The translations under genes and the position numbers were made by a program. A stretch of DNA of 64,000 nt from the NCBI GenBank assembly GCA_944327245.1, contig CALVHD010000003.1, positions 43,793 through 107,792 on the forward strand, in the 5' to 3' direction. The notes beneath the pieces were generated by a model. The model had not been told where the DNA came from. It saw nothing but the letters and a program-made list of their open reading frames with translations, and did not search any database. Shown here one piece after another: positions 1 to 8,853 of this stretch. Position 1 is the stretch's first letter. The number at the start of each line of letters is the position of its first letter. Source of the stretch: Candidatus Gastranaerophilales bacterium (GTDB lineage: Bacteria; Cyanobacteriota; Vampirovibrionia; Gastranaerophilales; Gastranaerophilaceae).

Positions 1-8
1 ATTCTGGT

Positions 9-755
9 ATGAGAAAAATTTATACATGTTTAATATTTTGTTTTTTGGCTTTTGTTAGTCATCCTTGTTTTGCAAAATCTCAACAGGAGGAATATCAAAA
101 TGATACATTGTATTCTCAGGAATATTTTGATTATTTAATAGAATGTGCTTCTTGCGATTACCAAAAAGAACAGGAAAAACAAAAACAAAAAGAAAAAGAT
201 GAAATAACATTGTCTGATGAGTCAATTTCTCAAGACGAAACCCAAGAACAGGATTATATTTCTGATAATTATGAACCTTTTAAATTAAAAATAGAAAATT
301 ATGATGTTGGTAAATATTCTGAAACTTATATAAAAGAAAATAGCAAGACTTTAATTCCTGTTGGTGACAGATTTAGTTTTATGCAAGATACTTTGCAATA
401 TAGAAATAAATACAATAGCAATGATTATCGAATTTTGGCAGGTGCCGAATATAAAATTAACAGGTTTTTAAATCTAACGAGCGGACTCGAAACAAATTAT
501 CGAGGATATGACCAAAATCCTACATCTAGAAAACTTTATTTTACGCCTGTTATAAAAATCGGTGATAAGTTATCTATAAGTTTTCACAATAAGTTTGATA
601 CTTCAACACATTCTCAAGACCATGACATTGGTTTAAGCGTTTCACCTTTTAAATCTAAAGCTTTAGACTTTGGTGTATATGCTGGTTCTACTCAGCAGCA
701 GGGCGGTGCGCACAGCGAGAGTATAAATTTTTCAACTAATTTTTATTTCTTTTAG
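9..755 (+). CDS. Secreted protein, possible outer-membrane beta-barrel
   Basis: I do not recognise a named family. The 248-aa product opens with a signal peptide (MRKIYTCLIFCFLAF, cleavage probably after CFA-K around residue 23). A charged Glu/Lys/Gln-rich linker follows (about 30-95), then about 150 residues of alternating polar and aromatic segments. The chain ends in FSTNFYFF, and a terminal Phe is the usual signature of an outer-membrane beta-barrel recognised by BamA. I infer a small barrel or barrel-like domain. The start lies only 8 bases into the window, so upstream signals are unseen. Its stop overlaps the stop of the convergent next gene by 4 bases. Confidence 0.6.
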   Translation: MRKIYTCLIFCFLAFVSHPCFAKSQQEEYQNDTLYSQEYFDYLIECASCDYQKEQEKQKQKEKDEITLSDESISQDETQEQDYISDNYEPFKLKIENYDVGKYSETYIKENSKTLIPVGDRFSFMQDTLQYRNKYNSNDYRILAGAEYKINRFLNLTSGLETNYRGYDQNPTSRKLYFTPVIKIGDKLSISFHNKFDTSTHSQDHDIGLSVSPFKSKALDFGVYAGSTQQQGGAHSESINFSTNFYFF

Positions 756-1255
756 TATAAGAAGTTTTTATTGTATTGAGAAAGCATTTCAAGACTTGCC
801 ATTAAAGCTTGGTTTGTTGAATTGTAACCTGATGAGCCGTTTGATTGTGCTTGTATGTTTGCAAGTTCTCTGCTTAAACCTTCAAGTTTTTTCAACATTT
901 CTTCGTTGTTTGAGTTAAGCTGTATTTTTTGCTCTAGTGTGTCTTCAATTTTTGCAAGCAATGAGTCAAAATTTTGATTTTCATCAACCTTGATACCTAT
1001 CTTTTGCGCCAGCTCTTTTGCTTTTTCAAAAAGAGGGTCTTTTTGAGAGTTTTGATTTAAGTTTTCTTGTGAGCTTTTTTGTGTGTCTTGAGTTTTCTTT
1101 TGTTGAATAAGCTTTTTACCTTCTGCTTCAGTAATATTTGGATCGTATGCAATTCCAAGTTTTTCTAACTCTGCTTTTGTTGCAGAGGTTAATTTTTGAT
1201 TGTACGCTCCGTATGATGAAGCACCCATAGCCAAATTTATAGAACTTATTGTCAT
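752..1255 (-). CDS. Hypothetical protein, Gln/Lys-rich, coiled coil
   Basis: This 167-aa protein has no signal peptide or membrane segment and no family I can name. The N-terminus (MTISSINLAMGASSYGAYNQ) is followed by a short module around residues 26-52 (KAELEKLGIAYDP...EGKKLIQQKK), a Gln/Asn/Ser-rich linker and a predicted coiled coil (about 75-140). A good ribosome site, AAGGG, sits about 8 bases before ATG. It probably belongs to the lineage-specific small cytoplasmic or exported proteins seen elsewhere in this window. Composition matches the rest of the chromosome, so there is no sign of transfer. Confidence 0.55.
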   Translation of the reverse strand: MTISSINLAMGASSYGAYNQKLTSATKAELEKLGIAYDPNITEAEGKKLIQQKKTQDTQKSSQENLNQNSQKDPLFEKAKELAQKIGIKVDENQNFDSLLAKIEDTLEQKIQLNSNNEEMLKKLEGLSRELANIQAQSNGSSGYNSTNQALMASLEMLSQYNKNFLY

Positions 1256-1378
1256 TTTTATCCCTTTTCCTAATTTAATTAAACTAACCTTAAAGTCAAC
1301 CTTCTTAGTTAGTTTTTCGGCATTTTTTTTAAAAAAATAAGAAAAATTTGTTTTTTTGTAATAAAAATTTACAATAAA

Positions 1379-3244
1379 TTATATTTTATGAAAAATTATA
1401 AACGCGTAGTCGCTGTCGGTGGATGATATTGCTCTTATTATGTTTTTTGAATTGTTTTTAATTTCATAATAATCGTTATCAATTTTTTTGTATTCTATTA
1501 TTTTGCTGCAGTAAAAATTATTTTCCAGTAGTGTTAAAAATTCATATAAGGTTTTTGATTTTAGCGCTTCAAAGAGCATTTTTGATTGATTTTTTGGTAT
1601 TTCTGAGGTTGCAGGATTGATTTTTCTCAGTTTTGGCGAGTATTTATTTGTTTGCGCTATTTTATCTATTGTGTTTATGGTAAGCGGTTTTGAGTTTAGT
1701 TTATCAACAACAAGAATAATTCTTCCTTCAGGGTTCAATTTTTCAATACATTCTTCAATAAAATATTTTGTCAGGTATTCATTTCCCCTGCGATTTGTCA
1801 AATAATCGCAAAGAAGATAAAATATATTATTTTTATTTATAGTTTTTGTGTTTTTATTGATAAGCTCTTTTATAAAGGAATTTTTCGTGTTTTTTTGAAG
1901 CATTGAATAATCAAAATTAAAAAAAGTTAAATCTTTATAATAAAGTCTTGCGTAATTGCCTAAATACGGCATAATTATTAAGTCTTGTTTGTTTATTTCT
2001 TGGTTTTTGATAAACATGTTGAAAGCATTTATGGTTGCGTATTTTTTATTTATTGTAATGTTAAAGGAGTTAATCTCAGGATTGATAAATTGTATTGTCA
2101 ATATACAAAATATAACTATAGACTGAATTACAGTATCTTTTATGCTGAATATGCCGTATCCTAGCAGTATTATGCAGGTTATAAAAAATTGAGTGCAATA
2201 TATCGGATTAACGTCTATAGTTTCGTAGATATTTAAAAATAAAATTAAACTCAAATTTATAATTGCACAAAGAAAAAGAATTCTTAGGCGGTAGTCTTTT
2301 TTGTATGCTTTTATTGTAAAAATTATTGCAATTAATATCGGTAAAATTGAACTGTAAAACAGCGTGATTAAAATCTTAATTGTATTTATATTTTTTATAT
2401 CTGTATTTAAAAAGAAGCTATACAGCATTCCAAGAGTGCTTTTGGTTTGCATTTCAGGGGCAAGAAAGCTTAAATAGGGGCTTATATATTCATTTATCAA
2501 TAAACCGAGAGAATATAAATTTAGTCCGATTCCTTCATTGTTTAATGAAATCGGCATCTTATTGATTATTGCATATTGAATGATTGTGATTGGAAAAATT
2601 ATAACAAAAGCGATGATTGAATTAAATCCGAGTCTTGTTATTATTTTTTTAATAAAATATCTTTTTTCGCTAATAAAATATAAAACAGCAAATTCGCTTG
2701 CCACATAAAGCGTGTTAAGCGGATTTATTAATATGAATGCGCAGTTAAATATGTTTAGTTGTTTGAAATGTTTTTTATTTGGTTTTTTAATGAAATCAAT
2801 AAGAGAATTTATTAAACAACTTCCTATTAAAAAATCAATGCAATAAGGAGCAATCAGATTGCTGTAATATAGGTAAAAGTGATTGACTGCCAAAAATAAT
2901 GCAAGAAAAATTCCTAATTTTCTTCCCTGTAATTTTTTTCCTATATTTATTAAAACAAATATATTTATAAATCCTATAATTGCACTAAAAGTTCGAATAA
3001 ATATTTCGTTTTTAGAAATAAGCATTATAAAATGGAGGATAAAATAATAAGCAGGCGAAAAATAATCCATTATTGCACAATTTTTTATTATTCCGAAAGG
3101 AAAGCCTGATGAGGCTATAGACAGACTTTTGAAGTCAATGTCATTTATTCCTGCAGATGAAAAAATATAACCGAATCTAACCAGTGCAAATATTATGAAA
3201 AGTACAATATATAGAATATATTTTGATTTTTCATTAATTTTCAT
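1379..3244 (-). CDS. GT-C-type membrane glycosyltransferase (GT39/ArnT-like)
   Basis: The 621-aa protein has about 11-12 hydrophobic segments in its first 390 residues and a soluble C-terminal domain of about 220 residues. The first extracytoplasmic loop carries an acidic pair (GINDIDF, around residues 33-39), the place where GT-C transferases of the PMT/ArnT type hold their catalytic acid. I infer transfer of a sugar from a polyprenyl-phosphate donor to a lipid or protein outside the inner membrane; donor and acceptor are unknown. It stands alone. There is no Shine-Dalgarno sequence, and a near-consensus promoter ends 6 bases before ATG, so the mRNA is probably leaderless. A second protein of the same general layout lies at 37377-38954. 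Confidence 0.7.
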   Translation of the reverse strand: MKINEKSKYILYIVLFIIFALVRFGYIFSSAGINDIDFKSLSIASSGFPFGIIKNCAIMDYFSPAYYFILHFIMLISKNEIFIRTFSAIIGFINIFVLINIGKKLQGRKLGIFLALFLAVNHFYLYYSNLIAPYCIDFLIGSCLINSLIDFIKKPNKKHFKQLNIFNCAFILINPLNTLYVASEFAVLYFISEKRYFIKKIITRLGFNSIIAFVIIFPITIIQYAIINKMPISLNNEGIGLNLYSLGLLINEYISPYLSFLAPEMQTKSTLGMLYSFFLNTDIKNINTIKILITLFYSSILPILIAIIFTIKAYKKDYRLRILFLCAIINLSLILFLNIYETIDVNPIYCTQFFITCIILLGYGIFSIKDTVIQSIVIFCILTIQFINPEINSFNITINKKYATINAFNMFIKNQEINKQDLIIMPYLGNYARLYYKDLTFFNFDYSMLQKNTKNSFIKELINKNTKTINKNNIFYLLCDYLTNRRGNEYLTKYFIEECIEKLNPEGRIILVVDKLNSKPLTINTIDKIAQTNKYSPKLRKINPATSEIPKNQSKMLFEALKSKTLYEFLTLLENNFYCSKIIEYKKIDNDYYEIKNNSKNIIRAISSTDSDYAFIIFHKI

Positions 3245-3250
3245 ATTTTA

Positions 3251-3279
3251 AGTATATATGAATACTTTTAAAATGCCAA
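3251..3279 (-). promoter_or_regulatory. Promoter of the GT39-like gene, predicted leaderless
   Basis: On the minus strand TTGGCA (3279-3274), a 17-base spacer and TATACT (3256-3251) match the sigma-70 consensus at 5 of 6 and 5 of 6 positions. The -10 box ends exactly 6 bases before the ATG at 3244, which puts the expected transcript start on or next to the A of ATG. No Shine-Dalgarno sequence is present. Confidence 0.6.
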
Positions 3280-3282
3280 ATA

Positions 3283-3723
3283 TTATGCCGCGGAGTTATT
3301 TTTTATTATTTGCACGCCTACGTTGTCCTCGTCATACCAAACTGAATCACCGAGAGAGTCTGATGAATAAATAATTTGTTCCTTTGTTTGCGGATCATTT
3401 ATGATTAATATATCATAGCCGCTTAACCAAGGGTTTGCATATACTTTTGATGAGTCCCCATGACCTATTTCTTTGCCTTTGATTTTCCCTTGAACTATGA
3501 AATCCATATTTTGAAACATATCAATTGCGTCTTTTGGGGTTAAAATTTCTTTTATTTCTTTTGGAAGTGTTTGATATTTTTTTATATATTTAGCTTTTGC
3601 ACTAAAAGTTACGCTGTCTTGCTTGATAGGTAACGGTTTGTCGTTTGGCTCATCCACTGTTTTTTTAGTTCTTGTTTTAAGTACACCAATACTACCCAAA
3701 TAGCCTATTTGCGGAACTCTCAT
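3283..3723 (-). CDS. Hypothetical protein with FKG-like N-terminal region
   Basis: Unrecognised 146-aa protein without signal peptide. The first 40 residues are basic and Pro/Thr-rich and end in DSVTFSAKAKY, which resembles the short 'VSFKG' tag of the proteins at 53861, 57138 and 58196. The remainder (about 45-146) looks like a compact globular domain with a DxxxxSDSLGDSVWYDED stretch near the end. AGGG lies 9 bases before the ATG. The gene diverges from sbcD across about 170 bases. Function unknown. Confidence 0.5.
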   Translation of the reverse strand: MRVPQIGYLGSIGVLKTRTKKTVDEPNDKPLPIKQDSVTFSAKAKYIKKYQTLPKEIKEILTPKDAIDMFQNMDFIVQGKIKGKEIGHGDSSKVYANPWLSGYDILIINDPQTKEQIIYSSDSLGDSVWYDEDNVGVQIIKNNSAA

Positions 3724-3876
3724 TTTATCAACCCTTTTCTTTTACAACACAACTTACATATTTATTTTATCAAATTTTTACAAAAAAATCTATAATGTAT
3801 TTAAACTATTACAAAACTAAATATAGTATTAAATACACTCTTTATAGCCTTTTTGACTGTTTGTTTTTTGTTTTTG

Positions 3877-3885
3877 TGTTTTAAT
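3877..3885 (+). promoter_or_regulatory. Extended -10 box of sbcD
   Basis: TG-T-TTTAAT is an extended -10 element ending 6 bases before the ATG at 3892. A TTGACT lies upstream at 3853-3858, but its 21-base spacer is too long for a normal -35. No ribosome site precedes the start, so a leaderless transcript is likely. Confidence 0.4.
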
Positions 3886-3891
3886 TTTTGT

Positions 3892-5031
3892 ATGAAGTTT
3901 CTACATCTTTCTGATTTGCATATAGGAAAAAAAGTAAACGGTATTTCAATGCTTGATGAACAACGATTTGTTCTTGAAAGTGCTATTAAGTTAATTAAAG
4001 ATGAGAAGATATCTTTTGTTTTAATAGCAGGCGATGTTTTTGATAGAGCAATTCCATCTGTCGAGGCTATGGAACTTTTTGATTATTTTTTGCTTCAATT
4101 AAATAAGTTGGAAATTAAGACTTATATTATTTCAGGTAATCATGACAACATGGATAGATTGTCATACTTGTCTGATTTATTACATAAATCAAATATTTAT
4201 ATTTCAAAACCATATACAGGTAAAATTGAATGTTATACTACAGATGATATCAACATTTATCTTATGCCATATTTGTATCCAATGTTGGTTAGAAAATATC
4301 ATTCTAATTGTAAGATTTCAAATTATTCAGATGCAATAGAAATAGTTATTAAAGATTTAAAATTAAACTCAAAAAAAATAAATATTTTGATTGCACATCA
4401 ATTTGTTGTATCTTCTAAAAAGCCTATTTTGTCTGAAAGTGAACAAAAAAGTGCCGGCGGTGTTGATGAAATTAATTATAAAATATTTAAAAAATTTGAT
4501 TATGTTGCTCTGGGGCATCTTCATTGCCCTCAGAAAGTCGGAGTTGACAAAATTCGCTACGGAGGTTCGATTTTAAAATATTCTTTTAGTGAAATTAACC
4601 AGAAAAAGAGTTTTTGTGTTGTAGATGTTCAATCAAAAGACAATATAAAAATTAGTCTGTTTCCAATTTTTCAAAGACATGATATGAAAGAATACCGCGG
4701 ATATATTTCTGAATTTTTAAACAAAGATTTTTATTCAAAAATTAATACAGATGATTATATTCATTTTACTTTATTGGATGAAAATGTTATAGATGCAAAA
4801 TCAAAGTTATCATTGGTTTACCCTAATATCATGCTATTAGATTTTGATAATAGTTTTACTAAAAAATTAAACGACGATTTCAAGGTTAATTTAAAAGAGC
4901 AAAAAACTCTTGTTGAACATTTTTATGATTTTTATTCGACTCAATTTGAAAATAAGCCGGATGATATCAAAAAGAAAATAGTAATTGATGTATATAATTC
5001 AATTTTAAAGGAGGATGAATGCGCCCTTTAA
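3892..5031 (+). CDS. sbcD: Nuclease SbcCD subunit D
   Basis: SbcD is the Mre11-type Mn-dependent phosphoesterase that, with SbcC, opens DNA hairpins and processes blocked double-strand ends. The metal-binding motifs are all visible: SDLHIG (D8, H10), GDVFDR (around 47-52), GNHD (82-85), and the later IAHQ and GHLH. At 379 aa it has the usual length, including a C-terminal capping domain. I chose the ATG at 3892 because the motif-bearing sequence MKFLHLSDLHIG starts there; an upstream in-frame start at 3853 would add 13 unlikely hydrophobic residues. It overlaps sbcC by 13 bases, so the two are translationally coupled. Confidence 0.93.
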   Translation: MKFLHLSDLHIGKKVNGISMLDEQRFVLESAIKLIKDEKISFVLIAGDVFDRAIPSVEAMELFDYFLLQLNKLEIKTYIISGNHDNMDRLSYLSDLLHKSNIYISKPYTGKIECYTTDDINIYLMPYLYPMLVRKYHSNCKISNYSDAIEIVIKDLKLNSKKINILIAHQFVVSSKKPILSESEQKSAGGVDEINYKIFKKFDYVALGHLHCPQKVGVDKIRYGGSILKYSFSEINQKKSFCVVDVQSKDNIKISLFPIFQRHDMKEYRGYISEFLNKDFYSKINTDDYIHFTLLDENVIDAKSKLSLVYPNIMLLDFDNSFTKKLNDDFKVNLKEQKTLVEHFYDFYSTQFENKPDDIKKKIVIDVYNSILKEDECAL

Positions 5032-7553
5032 AATTGACACTACAGGCTTTTGGAGCTTATCCTGAACGTATTGAAATTCCTTTTGAAAAACTTGGATCTA
5101 ATAACATTTATTTGATATATGGACCTACAGGTTCAGGAAAAACTACTATATTTGATGCAATTTCATATGCTTTATTTTCTTTGCCTTCAGGTCAATATAG
5201 GAAAAATCAAAACTTAAGAAGTCATTATATCGGGGATGATATTGAAACTTTAGTTCAGCTTGAATTTTTGTACAATGGGGAAAAATATTGTGTTTTTAGA
5301 ACTATTAAAGTTAATAAGGATAAAATTAAAACCAGTTCTTTGATTAATTTGCCCAATTCAAAGGTAATTATAGGTAATAAAGAAACAGACGAATATATAT
5401 TAAATCTTCTTGGAATAAATGCTTCGCAGTTTAGTCAGATTGCTCTTTTGGCGCAAGGCGAATTTATGAAACTTTTAAATTCTGATACAAAAACAAGAAG
5501 CGAAATATTTAGAAATATTTTTAAAACATTTGATTATAAGTTATTTCAAGAAAAATTAAAGTTTTTAGCTGCTTCTTATCATAAATCTTATGATGAGCAA
5601 AAAAATTCTATAATTCAATATTGTCAACAGGTTGAGTCTGAAAATGAAGATATTTTAAATTATTCTAAAAACTATCAGAGTGCTAAAAATATTGTTGAAT
5701 TTGACGATTTTTTAAATTTGATTAAAGAACAAAATGCTTCAGATAAAAAAGAACTTTCTATTTTGAAAACTTCTTTAGACGAAATAAATGACAAAATAAT
5801 TGAATATGAAAAATCTTTGCAATTAGAATTAAATAAGCAAAAATTAATTCAAAATCAAAAAAATTTAATCAAAAATTTTGAAACACAAAAAGAATCTTAT
5901 GAAAAAATTAAAATAGAATATAATAAATTACCCGAAAAAGAAAATATCGAAAAAGATTTAATTTTAAAAATTGAAAAATCAAAACAGGATTACGAAAATT
6001 CTATTTTAATTAAAGAATTAAAAGAAAATAATAAAAAATATTTTATAAATTTAAAAGATTTAGAAGAAAAATTAAATGAAAATAATAAAAAAATTGATGA
6101 TTTAAAAAACAATTATTTAAAATTTATTTTAAATCAATATTTTGATTTTGATGAAAAATTGAAAAATTCTCAAAGCGAACTTTTAAAATTGCAAAAAGAA
6201 TTTAATAATTTAAACGAATTACACAATTTTGAATATAATAGGTATATTGCTTCTCAAGCGGGGATTTTAGCTTCCGAGCTCAAAGAACATATGCCTTGTC
6301 CTGTATGCGGTTCAAAAGAACACCCAAATATTGCCAAATTGCCAAATGAAATAGTTTCAAAAGATGAACTTGATGAAATTAAAAAAAATTTAGAAAAAAA
6401 ATCTGAAAAATTGGCAGAAAAATCAAGAGAATGTTCTTTGATTAACGAAAAAAAAGAACAGAAACTTTTGGAATTTAAAAATGAGAAAAAAAGGTTAAAA
6501 ATTGAAATTCTTTTTGAAAAATCTGAAGTAAAAAATATTGATTATTTGTCTGAAATTGAAAAATCGGAAATATTAAAAGAAAAAAATACTAAAGATATTG
6601 ATTTAATCAAATTGGAAATAGAAAAAAATAATACTAAAATTACAACATTAAACAAAAATCAGACCGATTTTGATGTTGATGAAAATTTAAAAATTTATGA
6701 AAATTTAAAAATTCAAAAAGATATAATCACTGCTGAAATTAAATCAACAAAAGAAGCATTTGAAAAAGAAAGCACATTATTTTCTGAGTTGGGTGCAAAA
6801 TTAGAAGTTATAAATAAACAAATTGAAGATTATTCAAAAATTAAAACTTTTTCAAAAGATGAGCTTGAAGAATGTATTTTCAAAAATAATATGAAAAAAA
6901 ATGAATTAACAAAAAGATTTAATTTTATAAATTCAAGATTTTCAATAAATGAAAAACTTTTAGTAAAACTGGTTGATTGTTATAAAAAATATAATGAAAT
7001 TGAATCAACATATCTTGAATATGATATTTTATCAAAATGCGCCAATGGAGATATCAAAGGAAAACAAAAAATTGAATTTGAACAGTATATCCAAGCATAT
7101 TATCTTGATTTAGTCTTATTTGAAGCAAATAAAAGATTGCAGGTTATGACTAAAAATCAGTTTATGTTGTTAAGAAAAAAAGATTTTACTTCTATTCAAT
7201 CAAAAGAAAGCCTTGAATTGGAAGTTATGGATTTTCATACTTGCAAAAAAAGAAGCACAAAAACTCTATCCGGCGGCGAAAGTTTTATGGCGGCTTTGAG
7301 TTTAGCTTTGGGTTTATCGGACTGCATTAGCGGTTATTCGAACGTGTCAATTGACGCAATGTTTATTGATGAGGGCTTTGGATCTTTAGATTTTGAAACT
7401 TTGCAAAATGCTATGGATGTTATTGTAGATTTAACTTCATCAAATAAATTAGTCGGAATAATTTCTCATGTTGACGATTTGAAAAACAGAATACAAAACC
7501 AAATTTTAACATATAAATCAGACCATGGCTCTAAAATTGAAATAAATTTTTAG
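5019..7553 (+). CDS. sbcC: Nuclease SbcCD subunit C (Rad50-like ATPase)
   Basis: SbcC is the SMC-like ATPase partner of SbcD. Walker A is GPTGSGKT (35-42). Two long coiled-coil arms very rich in Lys, Glu and Asn flank a zinc-hook CPVCGS (C427, C430), and the ABC signature LSGGES (about 750) and Walker B MFIDEGFGSLD (about 780) complete the head. The 844-aa length is a little short of E. coli SbcC (1048), mostly in the coils. The ATG is preceded by GGAGG inside the sbcD end. The coiled-coil region is extremely A-rich, which reflects Lys/Asn/Glu codons rather than foreign origin. Confidence 0.93.
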   Translation: MRPLKLTLQAFGAYPERIEIPFEKLGSNNIYLIYGPTGSGKTTIFDAISYALFSLPSGQYRKNQNLRSHYIGDDIETLVQLEFLYNGEKYCVFRTIKVNKDKIKTSSLINLPNSKVIIGNKETDEYILNLLGINASQFSQIALLAQGEFMKLLNSDTKTRSEIFRNIFKTFDYKLFQEKLKFLAASYHKSYDEQKNSIIQYCQQVESENEDILNYSKNYQSAKNIVEFDDFLNLIKEQNASDKKELSILKTSLDEINDKIIEYEKSLQLELNKQKLIQNQKNLIKNFETQKESYEKIKIEYNKLPEKENIEKDLILKIEKSKQDYENSILIKELKENNKKYFINLKDLEEKLNENNKKIDDLKNNYLKFILNQYFDFDEKLKNSQSELLKLQKEFNNLNELHNFEYNRYIASQAGILASELKEHMPCPVCGSKEHPNIAKLPNEIVSKDELDEIKKNLEKKSEKLAEKSRECSLINEKKEQKLLEFKNEKKRLKIEILFEKSEVKNIDYLSEIEKSEILKEKNTKDIDLIKLEIEKNNTKITTLNKNQTDFDVDENLKIYENLKIQKDIITAEIKSTKEAFEKESTLFSELGAKLEVINKQIEDYSKIKTFSKDELEECIFKNNMKKNELTKRFNFINSRFSINEKLLVKLVDCYKKYNEIESTYLEYDILSKCANGDIKGKQKIEFEQYIQAYYLDLVLFEANKRLQVMTKNQFMLLRKKDFTSIQSKESLELEVMDFHTCKKRSTKTLSGGESFMAALSLALGLSDCISGYSNVSIDAMFIDEGFGSLDFETLQNAMDVIVDLTSSNKLVGIISHVDDLKNRIQNQILTYKSDHGSKIEINF

Positions 7554-7592
7554 TTTTTCTTTATGATAAAATGTTATTATCTGGAGGAAGAA

Positions 7593-8816
7593 ATGAAAAA
7601 TATTAAAAAAATAACTGATGATTTATATTATATCGGCTGTAACGATAGAAGAATAGCTTTGTTTGAAAATGTGTATCCGGTAGATGACGGCGTTTCATAT
7701 AATACATATTTTTTAGATGATGAAAAAACGGTCTTGTTTGACACTATCGATAAGCATACTGCTGAACAGTTTTTTGAAAATTTAGAATATCTGCTAAAAG
7801 ACAGAAAGCTGGACTATTTATTCTTGCATCATCTTGAACCTGATCATGGTGCGTTAATTAAAGAAGTTATTGAGAAGTACCCTTGTGTTAAGATTGTCGC
7901 AAATGCAAAAATAAAACAAATGTTATATCAATTTTTTGAATTTGATAAAGATATAGAATCAAATTTTCATATTGTAAAAGAAGGGGATACAATAAAAACA
8001 GGTAAACACGAGTTCACCTTTTTAATGGCTCCAATGGTTCATTGGCCCGAAGTTATGGTTAGTTATGATAAAAAAGATTGTATCTTGTTTTCTGCTGATG
8101 CTTTTGGTTCTTTTGGGGCATTAAGCGGAAATATTTTTGATGATGAAGTTAATTTTTTGGAAAAATTACCTGAATATAGAAGATATTATTCAAATATTGT
8201 GGGTAAATACGGCGCACAAGTTAATATGCTTTTGAACAAGGCAAAAAATCTTGAAATCGAAATGATTTGTCCTTTGCATGGACTAATTATAAAGAAACAT
8301 ATTGCAAGAATGTTTGAAAAATATATTCTTTGGGCAAATTATATTCCGGAAGAAAAATCTGTTTTAATTGTTTATGCAAGTGTCTATGGAGGCACGCAAA
8401 ATGCAGCTGAAGTGCTAAGTTATAAACTTTCAGATTTGGGTGTAAAAAATATGAAAGTTTATGATGTTTCTAAAACTCACAGATCTTATATTTTATCTGA
8501 CGCTTTTAAATATTCTCATATTGTTATAGCTTCAACTACATACAACAACGGAATATTTGTAAATATGGAACATTTTATATCTGATATTGTTAAGCACAAT
8601 CTCCAAAATCGTACTTATGCAATTATTGAAAACGGCTCTTGGGCTTGCAATTGTGGATGCTCCATTAAAGATAAATTATCTGAATTGAAAGGAAGCAATT
8701 TCATCGAAGAGAAATTAACAATTAAATCATCTATTAAAAAAGCTCAAGAAACCGAGGTTATTGAACTTGCAAAAGCTATAAAAACAAGTTTAGATGATTT
8801 GATTAGTAAAAAATAA
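7593..8816 (+). CDS. Flavodiiron protein (FprA-type A-flavoprotein)
   Basis: This enzyme reduces O2 to water and/or NO to N2O as a detoxifying reductase in anaerobes. The N-terminal metallo-beta-lactamase-like domain holds the diiron ligands H80-x-E82-x-D84-H85, the later MVHWPE and SADAFGS segments and the CPLHGL histidine. A flavodoxin domain starts near residue 255 (VLIVYASVYGGTQNA). At 407 aa it is the class A form without rubredoxin or reductase extensions, so electrons must come from separate proteins. I place the start at 7593 because GGAGGAAG lies directly upstream; the in-frame ATG at 7563 has none. A shared terminator follows. Confidence 0.92.
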   Translation: MKNIKKITDDLYYIGCNDRRIALFENVYPVDDGVSYNTYFLDDEKTVLFDTIDKHTAEQFFENLEYLLKDRKLDYLFLHHLEPDHGALIKEVIEKYPCVKIVANAKIKQMLYQFFEFDKDIESNFHIVKEGDTIKTGKHEFTFLMAPMVHWPEVMVSYDKKDCILFSADAFGSFGALSGNIFDDEVNFLEKLPEYRRYYSNIVGKYGAQVNMLLNKAKNLEIEMICPLHGLIIKKHIARMFEKYILWANYIPEEKSVLIVYASVYGGTQNAAEVLSYKLSDLGVKNMKVYDVSKTHRSYILSDAFKYSHIVIASTTYNNGIFVNMEHFISDIVKHNLQNRTYAIIENGSWACNCGCSIKDKLSELKGSNFIEEKLTIKSSIKKAQETEVIELAKAIKTSLDDLISKK

Positions 8817-8824
8817 TTTAAAAT

Positions 8825-8853
8825 TTTAAAAGCCCTTTAAAAGGGCTTTTAAA
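8825..8853. terminator. Bidirectional intrinsic terminator
   Basis: A perfect hairpin with 13-bp arms centred on AGCCC/GGGCT and A/T flanks lies between the convergent flavodiiron and acyl-ligase stops. It can end transcription from both sides. Confidence 0.85.
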
